A DNA stretch of 64,000 nucleotides from CBDFGE01 sp965247055 (GCA_965247055.1 CBDFGE010000006.1:496001-560000), one strand, 5' to 3'. Shown: positions 7,975-17,103, counted from the first letter of the stretch. Translations and numbers: made by a program. Notes: a model not told the origin generated them from the sequence alone.

Positions 7975-10296
7975 TTACTTCCCGTCCCGTTTCTCCTTCT
8001 CCCACAGGGCGTCCAGTATGGCGCCGGGGGACATGGGCAGTCGCCGCATCCTCACGCCGGTGGCGTGGTAGATGGCGTTGGCGATGGCCGCCATGGGAGG
8101 TACGATGGGGATCTCCCCCACGCCCTTGACTCCGTAGGGATGCCCAGGGTTCGCCACCTCGACGATGACCGTGTCGATCATGGGCAGGTCCAGGCTGGTG
8201 GGCATCCGGTAGTCCAGGAAGCTGGCGTTGGTCATCTCGCCCTTGTCGTTGTAGAAGTACTCCTCGTTCAACGCCCAGCCTATGCCCTGGACCACTCCCC
8301 CCTGCATCTGTCCTTCCACGTAGCTGGGGTGGACGGCCTTTCCGGCGTCCTGTAAGGCTGTGTATCGCAGGATGTCCACCTTGCCCGTGTCCGGGTCCAC
8401 CTCCACGTCCACGATGTGGACGGCGAAGGCGCTCCCCACGCCCCGGGGGTCCACGTTGGCCCGGCCCACGATGGGCCCGCCCGTGGCGTTTAGCATACCC
8501 GCGAGCTCCCCGAAGCTGAGGCGTAGCTCGGGGTCCGACTTGTGGGAGAGGGCCGCTTTGGAGTACTCGACGTCGTCCGGGGAGACGTCCCAAACCTTGG
8601 CCGCCCGCTCCACCATCTGTCTCTTGATGTCCTGGGCCGCCTCGTAGCACGCCCATCCGGTCTTGAAGGCGACTCCGCTTCCTCCGGTCAGCGACGTGTA
8701 GCCCACCGAGTCGGTGTCGGCCACCGTAGGCCGGACGTCCTCGGCGGCGATGCCCAGCACCTCGGCCACGTGCATGGCCGCCACCGCCCGAGAGCCTCCG
8801 ATGTCAGGGGAGCCCTCCACCAGGCTTACGGTACCGTCGGGATTCACGCTGGCCGTGGCGCAGGAGGGACCGGCCCCGTTGAACCAGAAGCCGCTGGCCA
8901 CCCCGCGGCCGCGGTTGGGCCCCTCCAGGGGGGCCGAATAGTGCTCGTGATCCTTGGCCGCCTGGACCGTCTCAAGATAGCCGATACGGGGGAACCGGGG
9001 CCCGCTAATTCTGCGGGTGCCCTCCTTCGCGCCGTTGAGAAGCCGGAAGTCCAGGGGGTCCATCCCGATCTTCTCGCATATCTCGTCGATGACCGTCTCG
9101 GCGGCAAAGGCGGCGGCGGGCGAGCCCGGTGCCCGGTAGGCTGCGGACTTGGGCCTATTCACCAGCACGTCGTACCCTTCCACGCGGCCGTTTTCGAGGT
9201 CGTAGGGAGCTAGGATACACTGGGTGCCCGAGCTTACCGGAGAGCCGGGATAGGCCCCGGCCTCGTAGGCCAGGGAAGCCTCAGCCGCGGTGATGCGGCC
9301 CTCTTTGGTGGCGCCCATCTTGACCCTCATGCGGCCACCGGAGGTGGGCCCCGTGCCCTCGAACACCTCCGTGCGGGTCATGGTAATCTTCACCGGGTGG
9401 CCCGTCTTTCTGGACAGGAGGGCTGCCACCGGCTCCAGGTAGGGGATTATCTTACCCCCGAACCCTCCGCCGATCTCCATGGGGATAACCCGGACGCTGG
9501 AGATGGGGAGGCCCAGCAGCTCGGTGGTATACTCCCTCACCGAGAAATGGCCCTGGGAGCTGCACCAGATGGTCAGCTTGCCGTCGGCGTTCCACAGGGC
9601 GGTGGCGGTGTGGGGCTCGATGTAGCCCTGGTGAACGGTGGACGTACTGTACTCCCGTTCTACGATGACGTCGGCCTCTTTGAACCCTTTCTCCAGGTCG
9701 CCCGCCTCGAAGACGAAATGGTTGGCGATGTTGGTGCCCTTACGTGTGTCGTCATCTGCCAGGAGGCCGCCCGGGCGGAGGTTAGGGTTGGCGAGGGTCT
9801 CCAGCCTCTCGTGGAGTATAGGGGCGTGCTCCTTCATGGCGTCCAGCACGTTCATGACCGGTGGGAGCACCTGGTACTTCACGTCGATCAGGGACAGTGC
9901 CTCCTCGGCGATGTGGGGGCTGGTGGCCGCCACCGCCGCCACGGCGTGCCCCCTGTACAGCACCTTGTCCCCTGCCAGACAGTTGTTGCTCATGAACTTG
10001 GTGTTCACCATCGCTCCCTCACCCAGGTCGGCCGCCTTGCCCGAGGGCTGGGCGAGCTCCGCCGAGGTGACCACCGCCTTAACCCCCGGCATCGCCAGGA
10101 CGCGGCTGACGTCGATGGAGAGGATGCGGGCATGGGGGTGGGGGCTCCTCAGGATCTTGGCGTGGAGGAGTCCGGGCAGTTGGATGTCGGCTCCGTACTG
10201 GGCCCGGCCCGTGACCTTGTCTGTTCCGTCGTGGCGGATGGGCCTGGTGCCCACAACGTCGAATTCCTGGGTCGATAGCACGATGTTGGAAGTCAT
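7975..10296 (-). CDS. Xanthine dehydrogenase-family molybdopterin-binding subunit (copy B)
   Basis: 773 residues from the ATG at 10296, whose first bases overlap the TGA of the 2Fe-2S subunit (ATGA), a sign of translational coupling. The frame is open a further 180 bases upstream, but that part only re-reads the 2Fe-2S gene. It has the same landmarks as copy A: VTGRAQYGAD, MEIGGGFGGK, AYRAPGSPAAAF, and GVGEIPIVPP with the active-site Glu. It is therefore the large catalytic subunit of a heterotrimeric molybdenum hydroxylase with the two small subunits directly upstream. Differences from copy A cluster in the substrate-side segments (for example GAGPSCATAS against GLQSSCNIS), which suggests two related substrates served by one electron-transfer pair. 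Confidence 0.92.
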   Translation of the reverse strand: MTSNIVLSTQEFDVVGTRPIRHDGTDKVTGRAQYGADIQLPGLLHAKILRSPHPHARILSIDVSRVLAMPGVKAVVTSAELAQPSGKAADLGEGAMVNTKFMSNNCLAGDKVLYRGHAVAAVAATSPHIAEEALSLIDVKYQVLPPVMNVLDAMKEHAPILHERLETLANPNLRPGGLLADDDTRKGTNIANHFVFEAGDLEKGFKEADVIVEREYSTSTVHQGYIEPHTATALWNADGKLTIWCSSQGHFSVREYTTELLGLPISSVRVIPMEIGGGFGGKIIPYLEPVAALLSRKTGHPVKITMTRTEVFEGTGPTSGGRMRVKMGATKEGRITAAEASLAYEAGAYPGSPVSSGTQCILAPYDLENGRVEGYDVLVNRPKSAAYRAPGSPAAAFAAETVIDEICEKIGMDPLDFRLLNGAKEGTRRISGPRFPRIGYLETVQAAKDHEHYSAPLEGPNRGRGVASGFWFNGAGPSCATASVNPDGTVSLVEGSPDIGGSRAVAAMHVAEVLGIAAEDVRPTVADTDSVGYTSLTGGSGVAFKTGWACYEAAQDIKRQMVERAAKVWDVSPDDVEYSKAALSHKSDPELRLSFGELAGMLNATGGPIVGRANVDPRGVGSAFAVHIVDVEVDPDTGKVDILRYTALQDAGKAVHPSYVEGQMQGGVVQGIGWALNEEYFYNDKGEMTNASFLDYRMPTSLDLPMIDTVIVEVANPGHPYGVKGVGEIPIVPPMAAIANAIYHATGVRMRRLPMSPGAILDALWEKEKRDGK

Positions 10297-10778
10297 CGGT
10301 GCTTTACCTCCGTCTTGCTCGCTGCGTCCAGCACGGCCCTCACTATCTTGTCGTATCCCGTGCAGCGGCACAGGTTGCCCGCCAGCCAGTGACGGACACG
10401 GTACTCGGAGGGGTTCGGCTCCCGCTCCAGAAGGGCTTTCGACGCTACGATGAACCCCGGGGTACATATCCCGCACTGGAGGGCCGCGTTCTCCAGGAAG
10501 GCCTGCTGGATGGGGTGAAGGCCGTCGGCGGTGGCGACGCCCTCGATGGTGGTGATGGACTTGCCCTCGGCCTCAGCCCCAAGCACCAGGCAGGAGTCCA
10601 CTATCCGGCCATCGAGCATAACCGTACAGGCGCCACAGTTGCCGTCGTTGCAGCCCTCTTTGGTCCCCGTGAGGGAGAGCACGTCCCTCAACACCTCAAG
10701 GAGGCTCTGCCGGGGTTCACACAGGAACTCGACCTCCTCACCGTTGATCCGGGTCTGTACGTGAACCTTCCTGGGCAT
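10293..10778 (-). CDS. Molybdenum hydroxylase 2Fe-2S subunit
   Basis: 161 residues, the usual size. The N-terminal plant-ferredoxin fold carries KEGCNDGNCGACTV plus a later Cys (first 2Fe-2S cluster); the C-terminal helical domain carries QCGICTPG and LCRCTGY (second cluster). It passes electrons from the Mo cofactor to FAD. It starts four bases after the FAD gene stops, with GGAGG inside that gene's end, and overlaps copy B by four bases. This is the only small iron-sulfur subunit in the operon, so both Mo subunits presumably share it. Confidence 0.95.
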   Translation of the reverse strand: MPRKVHVQTRINGEEVEFLCEPRQSLLEVLRDVLSLTGTKEGCNDGNCGACTVMLDGRIVDSCLVLGAEAEGKSITTIEGVATADGLHPIQQAFLENAALQCGICTPGFIVASKALLEREPNPSEYRVRHWLAGNLCRCTGYDKIVRAVLDAASKTEVKHR

Positions 10779-10782
10779 ATCT

Positions 10783-11658
10783 CTAGGCCTCCTTAGCTCT
10801 TTCTATAGCTCCCTTCAGGGTCCGGCGGGTTAACACCCCCACCAGATGGCTCCGGAAGGGTATGGTACCGCGCATATCGTTGATGGGCTTGGCCGCGGCC
10901 ATGGCGGCCTGTGCCGCGGCCTCTATGGCCTCGTCGGATATCTCCCGGCCTCTCAGGGCATCGCCTGCTTCCTTTACGTACAGGGGCGTCGGGGCCACCG
11001 ACGCCAGGGAGATGCGAGCGGACACGAAGGACCTGCCCCCTTGGTCCAGCACCACCGACGAGCCTACCCCAGCAACGGCGATGTCCATCTCGTTGCGCGG
11101 GATGAACCGGAGATAGTGGGCGCCCGAGTGGCTCACCGGCGCTGGGATGCGGAAGGATACCAGCAACTCATTATCCTGAAGCACGTTCTGACCGGGGCCC
11201 GTACAGAAGTCCTCCGCCGCCACTTCCCGGGTCCCGTTCGGCCCGGCGATCACGCAGGTGGTCCCAAGGGCGATCAGCGACGGGATGGCGTCGGCGCTGG
11301 GCGCCGAATTGCACATGTTCCCCCCTATCGATGCCCTTCCCTGTATCTGGATCCCACCGATCAGGGCCGCGGCGTCTATAAGGCCGGGGTACATCTTCGA
11401 GACGGTCCTGTCATCGTATATCCTGTAGCAGGGGACCGCGGCCCCTAGCTCCAGTCCCCTCCGGAGGTCGCAGGACAGGATGTTGGTTTCCGGAATATCC
11501 TTGACGTCCACAATGAGATCTGGTGAGCGGCGACCTCCCCTGAGCTGGACCAGGATGTCGGTCCCGCCGGCCAGGCACCTGGCCCGGTTGCCCTTCTCCG
11601 CAAGTAGAGAGACTGCCTCATCCACGGTCCGGGCAGCGACGTAGTCGATCTCTTTCAA
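10783..11658 (-). CDS. Molybdenum hydroxylase FAD-binding subunit
   Basis: 291 residues. It has the FAD-binding PCMH-type domain (AGGTDILVQLR near residue 30, then IGGNMCNSAPSADAIPSL near 105) and the C-terminal CO dehydrogenase flavoprotein domain. It takes electrons from the 2Fe-2S subunit and hands them to an acceptor. I start it at the TTG at 11658 because AGGAGGTG lies six bases before; the upstream ATG at 11709 would add a Pro/Gly-rich tail without any ribosome site. It is the first gene of the operon, with a strong promoter 100 bases upstream. Confidence 0.92.
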   Translation of the reverse strand: MKEIDYVAARTVDEAVSLLAEKGNRARCLAGGTDILVQLRGGRRSPDLIVDVKDIPETNILSCDLRRGLELGAAVPCYRIYDDRTVSKMYPGLIDAAALIGGIQIQGRASIGGNMCNSAPSADAIPSLIALGTTCVIAGPNGTREVAAEDFCTGPGQNVLQDNELLVSFRIPAPVSHSGAHYLRFIPRNEMDIAVAGVGSSVVLDQGGRSFVSARISLASVAPTPLYVKEAGDALRGREISDEAIEAAAQAAMAAAKPINDMRGTIPFRSHLVGVLTRRTLKGAIERAKEA

Positions 11659-11759
11659 GGATTCACCTCCTGGATTCGCGGATGGAGGGCCAGCCCCGAG
11701 AGGCTTCACTCCGTGCGCGGCTGCCCCAAATACCGGCGCACCGCGTTTTCTACTTTGGC

Positions 11760-11788
11760 ATCATAAACGGTTACCACTTCCCTGTCAA
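11760..11788 (-). promoter_or_regulatory. Promoter of the molybdenum hydroxylase operon
   Basis: Minus strand: TTGACA (perfect), 17-base spacer, TATGAT (one mismatch). The predicted transcript starts near 11753 and leaves a leader of about 95 bases before the FAD subunit. Confidence 0.75.
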
Positions 11789-11878
11789 TTTGTGGCCTGG
11801 CCCGGCCCACGGACCGGCCCGGGCGGGCTATCCGCCGGCACAAGACGCCGTAGCCAAGACCGTGTCTGTGCTAGACTC

Positions 11879-11968
11879 TTAGTACGTTCACGGTGTCCGG
11901 ACTCCGCCTGCCTTCTGGGCCCATGTGCCGGCGAAGTCCGGGGCAGCCTCACGCCCTGGAGACGATGG
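11879..11968 (+). repeat. 90-bp direct repeat, copy 1
   Basis: This 90-base segment recurs at 14034-14123 with 87 of 90 identical bases by eye; homology ends sharply at both edges. It is not a transposon end that I recognise. The stretch between this copy and copy 2 holds only a broken beta-helix gene and no other clear gene. The 170 bases before copy 1, up to the operon promoter, and the 200 after it show nothing I can name. Confidence 0.9.
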
Positions 11969-12171
11969 AGTAAACCCCCATTTCCCAGATCAACTTGAAT
12001 GGCAGTGTTGAGAGAGCAAATGGACGGTATCGGGCCGCTGATCCGGGATCGGTGGAAATGGGAAATCCCGGACCAAGGCGATGGTCGCTAAGGCCGGCGT
12101 TTGACAGAAGTCGCACCCCATTGCTATCCTCTCGGGATAGGGCCTGAGAGCATGTACAAGGTGGCTGACGG

Positions 12172-12516
12172 TTGCGATTCGCGTTGTTCCTCGGCATTAT
12201 ACTTGCGGCGGGCATCGTAGCTGGGGCTGCAGTGGGCCGGACGGTGGCCGGCAGCACAGAGCCATCCGATACCCTGGTGCCGGCTGTCCACCAGGATGTT
12301 GCCTCCCCGGCGGGCGATCAGCTCCAGGAGCCTCGGACTCGCTCACCGGGTGCCGTTGGGCAACACCACCCACTGTTATCTCCGCGGATACCTGGTACCA
12401 CCTGGCATGGCGGTACACAAAGGCTACAGGAGAGCAAGCGATTTTTGTTGACGGAGCCCTCGATACGAAGAGGACTGGACACGCGCCGTTTGAGGGAATC
12501 GGGACCGTTTATATAG
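12172..12516 (+). CDS. Possible signal-peptide fragment ahead of the beta-helix gene
   Basis: A TTG-started frame whose first 25 residues (MRFALFLGIILAAGIVAGAA) look like a signal peptide or membrane anchor. After about residue 50 the composition turns Pro/Arg/His-rich and resembles nothing. The LamG-like sequence that one expects behind such a signal is present but in another frame from about 12380. The two may once have been one exported protein that lost its middle. Alternatively the frame is accidental. Confidence 0.25.
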   Translation: MRFALFLGIILAAGIVAGAAVGRTVAGSTEPSDTLVPAVHQDVASPAGDQLQEPRTRSPGAVGQHHPLLSPRIPGTTWHGGTQRLQESKRFLLTEPSIRRGLDTRRLRESGPFI

Positions 12517-13724
12517 GGCGGTCGGTTGGCAGTCAGCCTTTCACCGGCCTTATAGACGAAGTCAAGATCTTCAACCGCCCCCTCACCGACGCCGAGATTG
12601 CAGCCGACTTCGGCGGAGGGGTCAAGATAACAAAGACGCAAGACACCAACGACGGGACTTGCGACGCTGCTGATTGCTCACTCAGGGAGTCGATAGCGGC
12701 GGCCGACTCCGGCGACACGATCATTGTTCCGGCTGGGACTTATACCCTGACCCTGGGGGTGCTCTCCGTCGGGAAAAACCTGACCTTGGCCGGCGCGGGC
12801 CAGGACACCACGATTATCCAGGCATCAGCGGTCAACCCGGTCCTGCTCCCCGGTGACCCGGGGGTGGCCAACCACGGCGTTTTGAGCATTAGCGGTGAAA
12901 GGAACGTCGCCATCTCCGATGTGACCATCAGGCACGGGAACGGGGGCCAGGGCGGCGGCATCAACAACCATAGCGGCACGGTAACTCTGACCAACGTCAC
13001 CGTCAGCGGTAACAATGGTCCCGGTGGTGGCGGTGGGATCTACAGCCATTTCGGCACCGTGAACCTTATTAACAGCACCGTCAGCGGCAATCTGAACGAC
13101 TGCGGGGTCGGTGGAGGGGGCATAACCATCGGATTACCTCCCGGCTCGTTAACTCTGACAAACAGCACCGTCAGCGGCAACTCCTCGTCCTGCGCGGGCG
13201 GCGGTATCTATCACGGCCAGAACTGGCAGGGAGGAACTACCACCCTGACCATCACCAACAGCACTATTAGCGGTAACTCGGTTACCGACGGATCTATCGG
13301 CGGCATTTACGCCGGCGGCATGGTGACCATCACCAACAGCACCATCAGCGGCAATACCGCGTCCGTCGGCACGGGCGGCATCGTGGGAGTTGACGAAACT
13401 AACATCAGAAATACCATCATCGCTGGGAACAGTGCTGGCCTCCAGGCGCGTGACTGTGGGGGCACCCTCGCCTCTCAGGGCCACAATCTGGTCCAGGACA
13501 CCACAGGCTGCACCATTACCGGGGATCCCACCGGCAACATCACCGGGGAGGACCCCCTCCTCGGCCCGCTGTCGGATAACGGCGGGTCGACCTTGACCCA
13601 TGCACTCCAGGTGGGCAGCCCAGCCATCGACAAAGGAGATGACAGCGTGGCTCCTCCGACAGACCAGCGCGGCGTGGCACGAGTTGGTACCAGCGATATC
13701 GGTTCCTTCGAGTTCGTGCCCTGA
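12378..13724 (+). pseudogene. 5'-truncated LamG / beta-helix (CSLRE, choice-of-anchor Q-type) surface protein
   Basis: One frame reads continuously here. It opens inside the second half of a LamG/concanavalin fold (DTWYHLAWRYTKATGEQ, then YIGRSVGSQPFTGLIDEVK). Next come the TNDGTCDAADCSLRES linker typical of large secreted parallel beta-helix proteins and a run of right-handed beta-helix coils built on NSTVSGN/NSTISGN. The end is the choice-of-anchor Q-type SPAIDKGDDSVAPPTDQRGV and DIGSFEFVP. No start codon with a ribosome site lies at the front, and the N-terminal half of LamG is missing. The clean tail means the 3' end is intact. The frame might still be translated from an internal ATG at 12759, but that product would lack any export signal. 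Such proteins are normally secreted adhesins or sugar-binding proteins. Confidence 0.7.
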
Positions 13725-14033
13725 TATTCCGCGGTAAGACTAGTGGAGTCTCGTCCATAAAGGAACTACAGTCGGATCGCTGGCAACCGGCTGGGAACGA
13801 CCAGTCTATCGAGCTGTATCAAAATATACTGGTCAGGTAACTCCAGGGTCAGGGCAATGGCCCGGGTGGGGCGAGGAACATAGCCCAATCACAGAGTGAG
13901 GGCCAGTATCCCTGGAGATGCTGGAGCGTCTGGCGAAGCTGAGGGACATGGGCGGCATCTCCGTTCATATAGTCTGTGCTATCTTAGGATGGCATGTTTA
14001 TGGAAGCATTAGATGCCATCTGGGGAATTCAGG
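13725..14033. other. Gap without a recognisable gene
   Basis: About 310 bases between the beta-helix gene and repeat copy 2. A short frame near 13920 (LERLAKLRDMGGIS) faintly recalls a SHOCT helix but breaks off. I see no promoter, terminator or RNA. Confidence 0.5.
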
Positions 14034-14123
14034 TTAGTACGTTCACGGTGTCCGGACGCCACCTGCCTTCTGGGCCCATGTGCCGGCGAAGTCTGGGGCA
14101 GCCTCACGCCCTGGAGACGATGG
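14034..14123 (+). repeat. 90-bp direct repeat, copy 2
   Basis: Second copy of the segment at 11879-11968, same orientation, three mismatches. Its end runs into the start region of the LLM oxidoreductase gene, and the only ATG available to that gene (14080) lies inside it. Confidence 0.9.
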
Positions 14124-15198
14124 GTTAAAGGGGGACAGGGGCATCAGGTTCTGCGTCCATCTGGGTGCCAGGGGGCTACGCGACCAGCCGGTGGAGCGTC
14201 TGCTGGAGCAGGCCAGGGTGGCCGATGGTGCTGGAGTGGACTCCCTGTGGGTGCCCGAAGACCCCTTCCACTGGGACGCCTTTGCCATTCTCGGTAGTGT
14301 GGCAGGGGTGACGGAGCGGGTGCGGCTGGGGACGGGGGTTACCAGCCCCTACGTGCGCCCCCCTCACCTCCAGGCCATGTCCGTCGCTACCCTGGACCGT
14401 CTCTCCGGCGGCCGCGCCTTCCTGGGGCTGGGACGCAGCCTCCCCCGATGGTACGAGGTGCTGTTGGGGATGGAAGTGGGGGACCCGGTGGAGGTGGTGG
14501 AGCAGACGGTAGGGCTATTGCGGCAATGGTGGTCCGCACCCCACACGGCGTCGTCGAAGGGCCACTTTCGAGTGCGGGGACTCAAACGTTACACGACAGG
14601 GGTCCAGGCCCACCTCCCCGTGTACGTGGCGGCGGTAGGCCCCAGGATGCTGCGGGCTGCGGCCCGGGTGGCCGACGGCGTGATATTCCACTGGCCCGGG
14701 ATAGAGTTCCTCCGGCGCACCATCGGGCGGATGACCTCCTGGGTGGCCGAGGCAGGCCGAGACCCGGGCCGCTTCGCCTTCATCGTATCCACGGGCCTTA
14801 AGGTGACCGGGGAACCAGAGACCGCCCTGGCCGGTTTCAAGAGGGAGATGGCCGTCTACCTCAGCGTTCCGGGGATGGAGCGGTCGCTGGGCGGCGCCGC
14901 GTACGACGTGCCGGGCATTGTGGCGGAGGTGCGGCGGGCCATGTGTTCTCGGGAGGTGATAGACATGGGTGGGTGGACGGAGGAGTTCCACCGCTTGTCC
15001 GACTTCGCCGCCGCGGCACGGGCCATCCCGGTAGACCTGGTGGACGAGGTGGCCATCGCCGGGGACACGGACGCGGTCAGGAGACGCCTGGGAGAGTACC
15101 AGAGCCTGGGGGTGACCCACGTTTTCGTGCCTGCCCCGGAGGGCATGGGACGGGAGGAGTACGCGGGACTGCTGGAGAGCATCCGGCCTGCCCCCTGA
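14080..15198 (+). CDS. LLM-class (luciferase-like) F420/FMN-dependent oxidoreductase
   Basis: 372 residues in frame from an ATG in repeat copy 2. Family-like sequence begins only at GIRFCVHLGARG (residue 21). The TIM-barrel core is clear: DSLWVPEDPFHWDAF, RVRLGTGVTSPYVRPP, DRLSGGRAFLGLG, PVYVAAVGPRMLRAAARVADGVI, and a C-terminal VDEVAIAGDTDAVRRRL segment. These enzymes transfer hydride from F420H2 or reduced FMN to organic substrates. No ribosome site stands before the ATG. Residues 1-15 are encoded by the repeat, so the native 5' end may have been replaced when the repeat arrived. A start in the short stretch after 14123 would need a non-standard codon. Confidence 0.85.
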   Translation: MPAKSGAASRPGDDGLKGDRGIRFCVHLGARGLRDQPVERLLEQARVADGAGVDSLWVPEDPFHWDAFAILGSVAGVTERVRLGTGVTSPYVRPPHLQAMSVATLDRLSGGRAFLGLGRSLPRWYEVLLGMEVGDPVEVVEQTVGLLRQWWSAPHTASSKGHFRVRGLKRYTTGVQAHLPVYVAAVGPRMLRAAARVADGVIFHWPGIEFLRRTIGRMTSWVAEAGRDPGRFAFIVSTGLKVTGEPETALAGFKREMAVYLSVPGMERSLGGAAYDVPGIVAEVRRAMCSREVIDMGGWTEEFHRLSDFAAAARAIPVDLVDEVAIAGDTDAVRRRLGEYQSLGVTHVFVPAPEGMGREEYAGLLESIRPAP

Positions 15199-15253
15199 GC
15201 TTTCCGGCGTAGTCCCGCCGCCATTTTAGGGAGGTAGTCGCACGCCAGAGACC

Positions 15254-16042
15254 ATGGAAATGGAAGATGTAAGAGAGGCATCGGGTAGGAAAGGCCGTTT
15301 GGAGGGGAAGGTGGCCTTGATCAGTGGGGGGGCCCGGGGAATGGGGGCCGCTACCGCGAGAATGTTCGCAAGGGAGGGGGCGAAGGTCGTGATTGGCGAT
15401 ATCCTCGAAGAGGAGGGGCGCAAGCTCGCCGAGGACATCTGCATGGCCGGGGGGATGGCCCTGTTCATTCCGCTGGATGTGACCCGTGCCGAAGACTGGA
15501 GCCGCTCTATAGAGGCTGCGGTGAACGCCTTTGGTAAGCTGGACGTGTTGGTCAACAACGCCGGAATCGGACAGCAGGTGAGCATAGAGGACACCACCGA
15601 GGAGCTTTGGGACCTGGTGATGGCAGTGAACGCGAAAGGGGTCTTCCTGGGGACCAGGCACGCCATCCCCGAGATGAGAAAGGCGGGAGGCGGCTCGATA
15701 ATCAACATTTCGTCTATGTCCGGGCTGGTGGGAGGCGGGACCTCCGCTGTTTATCACGCCTCCAAGGGAGCGGTGCGCCTGTTTTCCAAGATAGCCGCCG
15801 TCCAGCACGCCCGGGACGGTATCCGGGTAAACTCGGTACACCCCGGCGTGATAGAGACTCCGATGAATGAGGCCTTCCTGGCCGTAGAGGTCTACCGACG
15901 GGACAGGATCGCCAAGACGCCCTTGGGGAGAATCGGCACCCCCGATGACGTGGCCGCAGGCCTTTTATACCTCGCTTCGGACGAGTCCTCCTATGTCACG
16001 GGGGCCGAGCTGGTCATCGATGGGGGCCGCACCGCCCAGTGA
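15254..16042 (+). CDS. Short-chain dehydrogenase/reductase
   Basis: 262 residues, a classical SDR. The Rossmann motif GGARGMGAA is near residue 26, DVLVNNAGIG near 99, catalytic Ser in NISSMSG near 155, and YHASK with Tyr and Lys near 168. The C-terminus YVTGAELVIDGG is typical of the bile-acid/3-oxoacyl reductase group. It oxidises or reduces a secondary alcohol/ketone with NAD(P)(H). The gene overlaps the next by four bases (GTGA), so the methyltransferase is probably translated together with it, and the pair lies behind the LLM gene on the same strand. Substrate unknown. Confidence 0.93.
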   Translation: MEMEDVREASGRKGRLEGKVALISGGARGMGAATARMFAREGAKVVIGDILEEEGRKLAEDICMAGGMALFIPLDVTRAEDWSRSIEAAVNAFGKLDVLVNNAGIGQQVSIEDTTEELWDLVMAVNAKGVFLGTRHAIPEMRKAGGGSIINISSMSGLVGGGTSAVYHASKGAVRLFSKIAAVQHARDGIRVNSVHPGVIETPMNEAFLAVEVYRRDRIAKTPLGRIGTPDDVAAGLLYLASDESSYVTGAELVIDGGRTAQ

Positions 16043-17103
16043 TCCCCTTGGAGGTTCGGCACGGAATGGCAACTGAGTTCTCATCCGGTTCCTCCGAAGT
16101 GGACCTGCTTCAGCTGGGCCTGGGGTACTGGAGCTCCAAGGCCTTTCTGGCCGCATGCGACCTCAAGCTATTCAGCGTGGTGGAAGGGGGTGGCAACACC
16201 CTGGAGGAGGTCGCCAGCGCCCTCTCGCTGCCGCAGCGGGGTACCCGCTTCCTCCTGGACGGCATGACTGCCCTGGGCCTGCTGGCGAAGGAGGGTGGCA
16301 GGTACCGGACGACACGCCTCTCCTCTGAGTACCTGGTGGAAGGGAAGCCCGCGTACATGGGCGATCTGTTCGTTGCCGTCAACAGGCTCTTCTACGCACC
16401 CTTCGTGGAGTTCGAGCGCGCTCTGAGGCAGGACGGGCCCGTGTGGGGCGTAGACACAACAGAGGCGGGCAGACGTGTCCCTCTCGGGGGGGAGGCCTCG
16501 GAGATGTTCACCCGGGGCATGCACGGCCTCAGCGTTGGGACGGGGATGGCCTTCGGGCGGACGTGGGCCGGGAGGCTCGCCGGCAAAGGGCACCTCCTGG
16601 ACGTGGGTGGCGGGTCCGGAGTGATGGCCATAGGGGCGGTCAGCAGTGTGCCGGGGCTGAGGGCGACGGTCCTGGATAGGCCGGAGGTGTGCGCCGTTGC
16701 CCGCGCCTACATCTCCCAGGCCGGCCTGTCCCACCGGATCGACACCCTGGAGGCGGACATGTTCACCGACGGTTACCCCCAGGATGCGGACGTTCACCTG
16801 TACAGCAACGTGTTCCACAACTACGACGCCGACAGGTGCATGGCCCTGGTCCGAAAGAGCTACATTGCCCTTCCGCCCCAGGGCGACATAGTCATCTGCG
16901 ACTTCGTTCTGGAGGACAGCCGCACGGCGCCCGCCTTCGCCGCAGCCTTTAACTTCCTTGCCCTGGTGGTGATGGAAGGTGGAGAGGCCCACACCTATGG
17001 CGAGTACAAGGCCTGGCTGGAAGGCGCTGGGTACGTAGAGACCGGCCGTGCCGGCCTCCCCGGCCCCGCGACATTGGTGTACGGCAGGAAGCCCGCAGCC
17101 TGA
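16039..17103 (+). CDS. SAM-dependent O-methyltransferase (acetylserotonin methyltransferase-like)
   Basis: 354 residues. The N-terminal winged-helix dimerisation domain (residues 15-95, with LFSVVEGGGNTLEEVASALSL) is followed by a class I SAM-binding domain: LLDVGGGSGVMAIG near 195, ADMFTDGYPQDADVHLYSNVFHNYD near 245, and DFVLEDSRTAPAF. This is the plan of small-molecule O-methyltransferases of the hydroxyindole/caffeate/polyketide type. The position of the usual catalytic His is occupied by HNYD. It starts at the GTG at 16039 overlapping the SDR stop; the ATG at 16066 is a possible alternative. With the LLM and SDR genes it may form a small modification pathway (inference). Confidence 0.88.
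   Translation: MIPLEVRHGMATEFSSGSSEVDLLQLGLGYWSSKAFLAACDLKLFSVVEGGGNTLEEVASALSLPQRGTRFLLDGMTALGLLAKEGGRYRTTRLSSEYLVEGKPAYMGDLFVAVNRLFYAPFVEFERALRQDGPVWGVDTTEAGRRVPLGGEASEMFTRGMHGLSVGTGMAFGRTWAGRLAGKGHLLDVGGGSGVMAIGAVSSVPGLRATVLDRPEVCAVARAYISQAGLSHRIDTLEADMFTDGYPQDADVHLYSNVFHNYDADRCMALVRKSYIALPPQGDIVICDFVLEDSRTAPAFAAAFNFLALVVMEGGEAHTYGEYKAWLEGAGYVETGRAGLPGPATLVYGRKPAA

Noticed and set aside
10297..10476. 60-codon extension of Mo subunit B
   Set aside because: It lies in the 2Fe-2S gene; the ATGA overlap at 10293-10296 is the proper start.
13910..14000. SHOCT-like helix LERLAKLRDMGGIS
   Set aside because: Only 14 residues match and the rest of the domain is absent.
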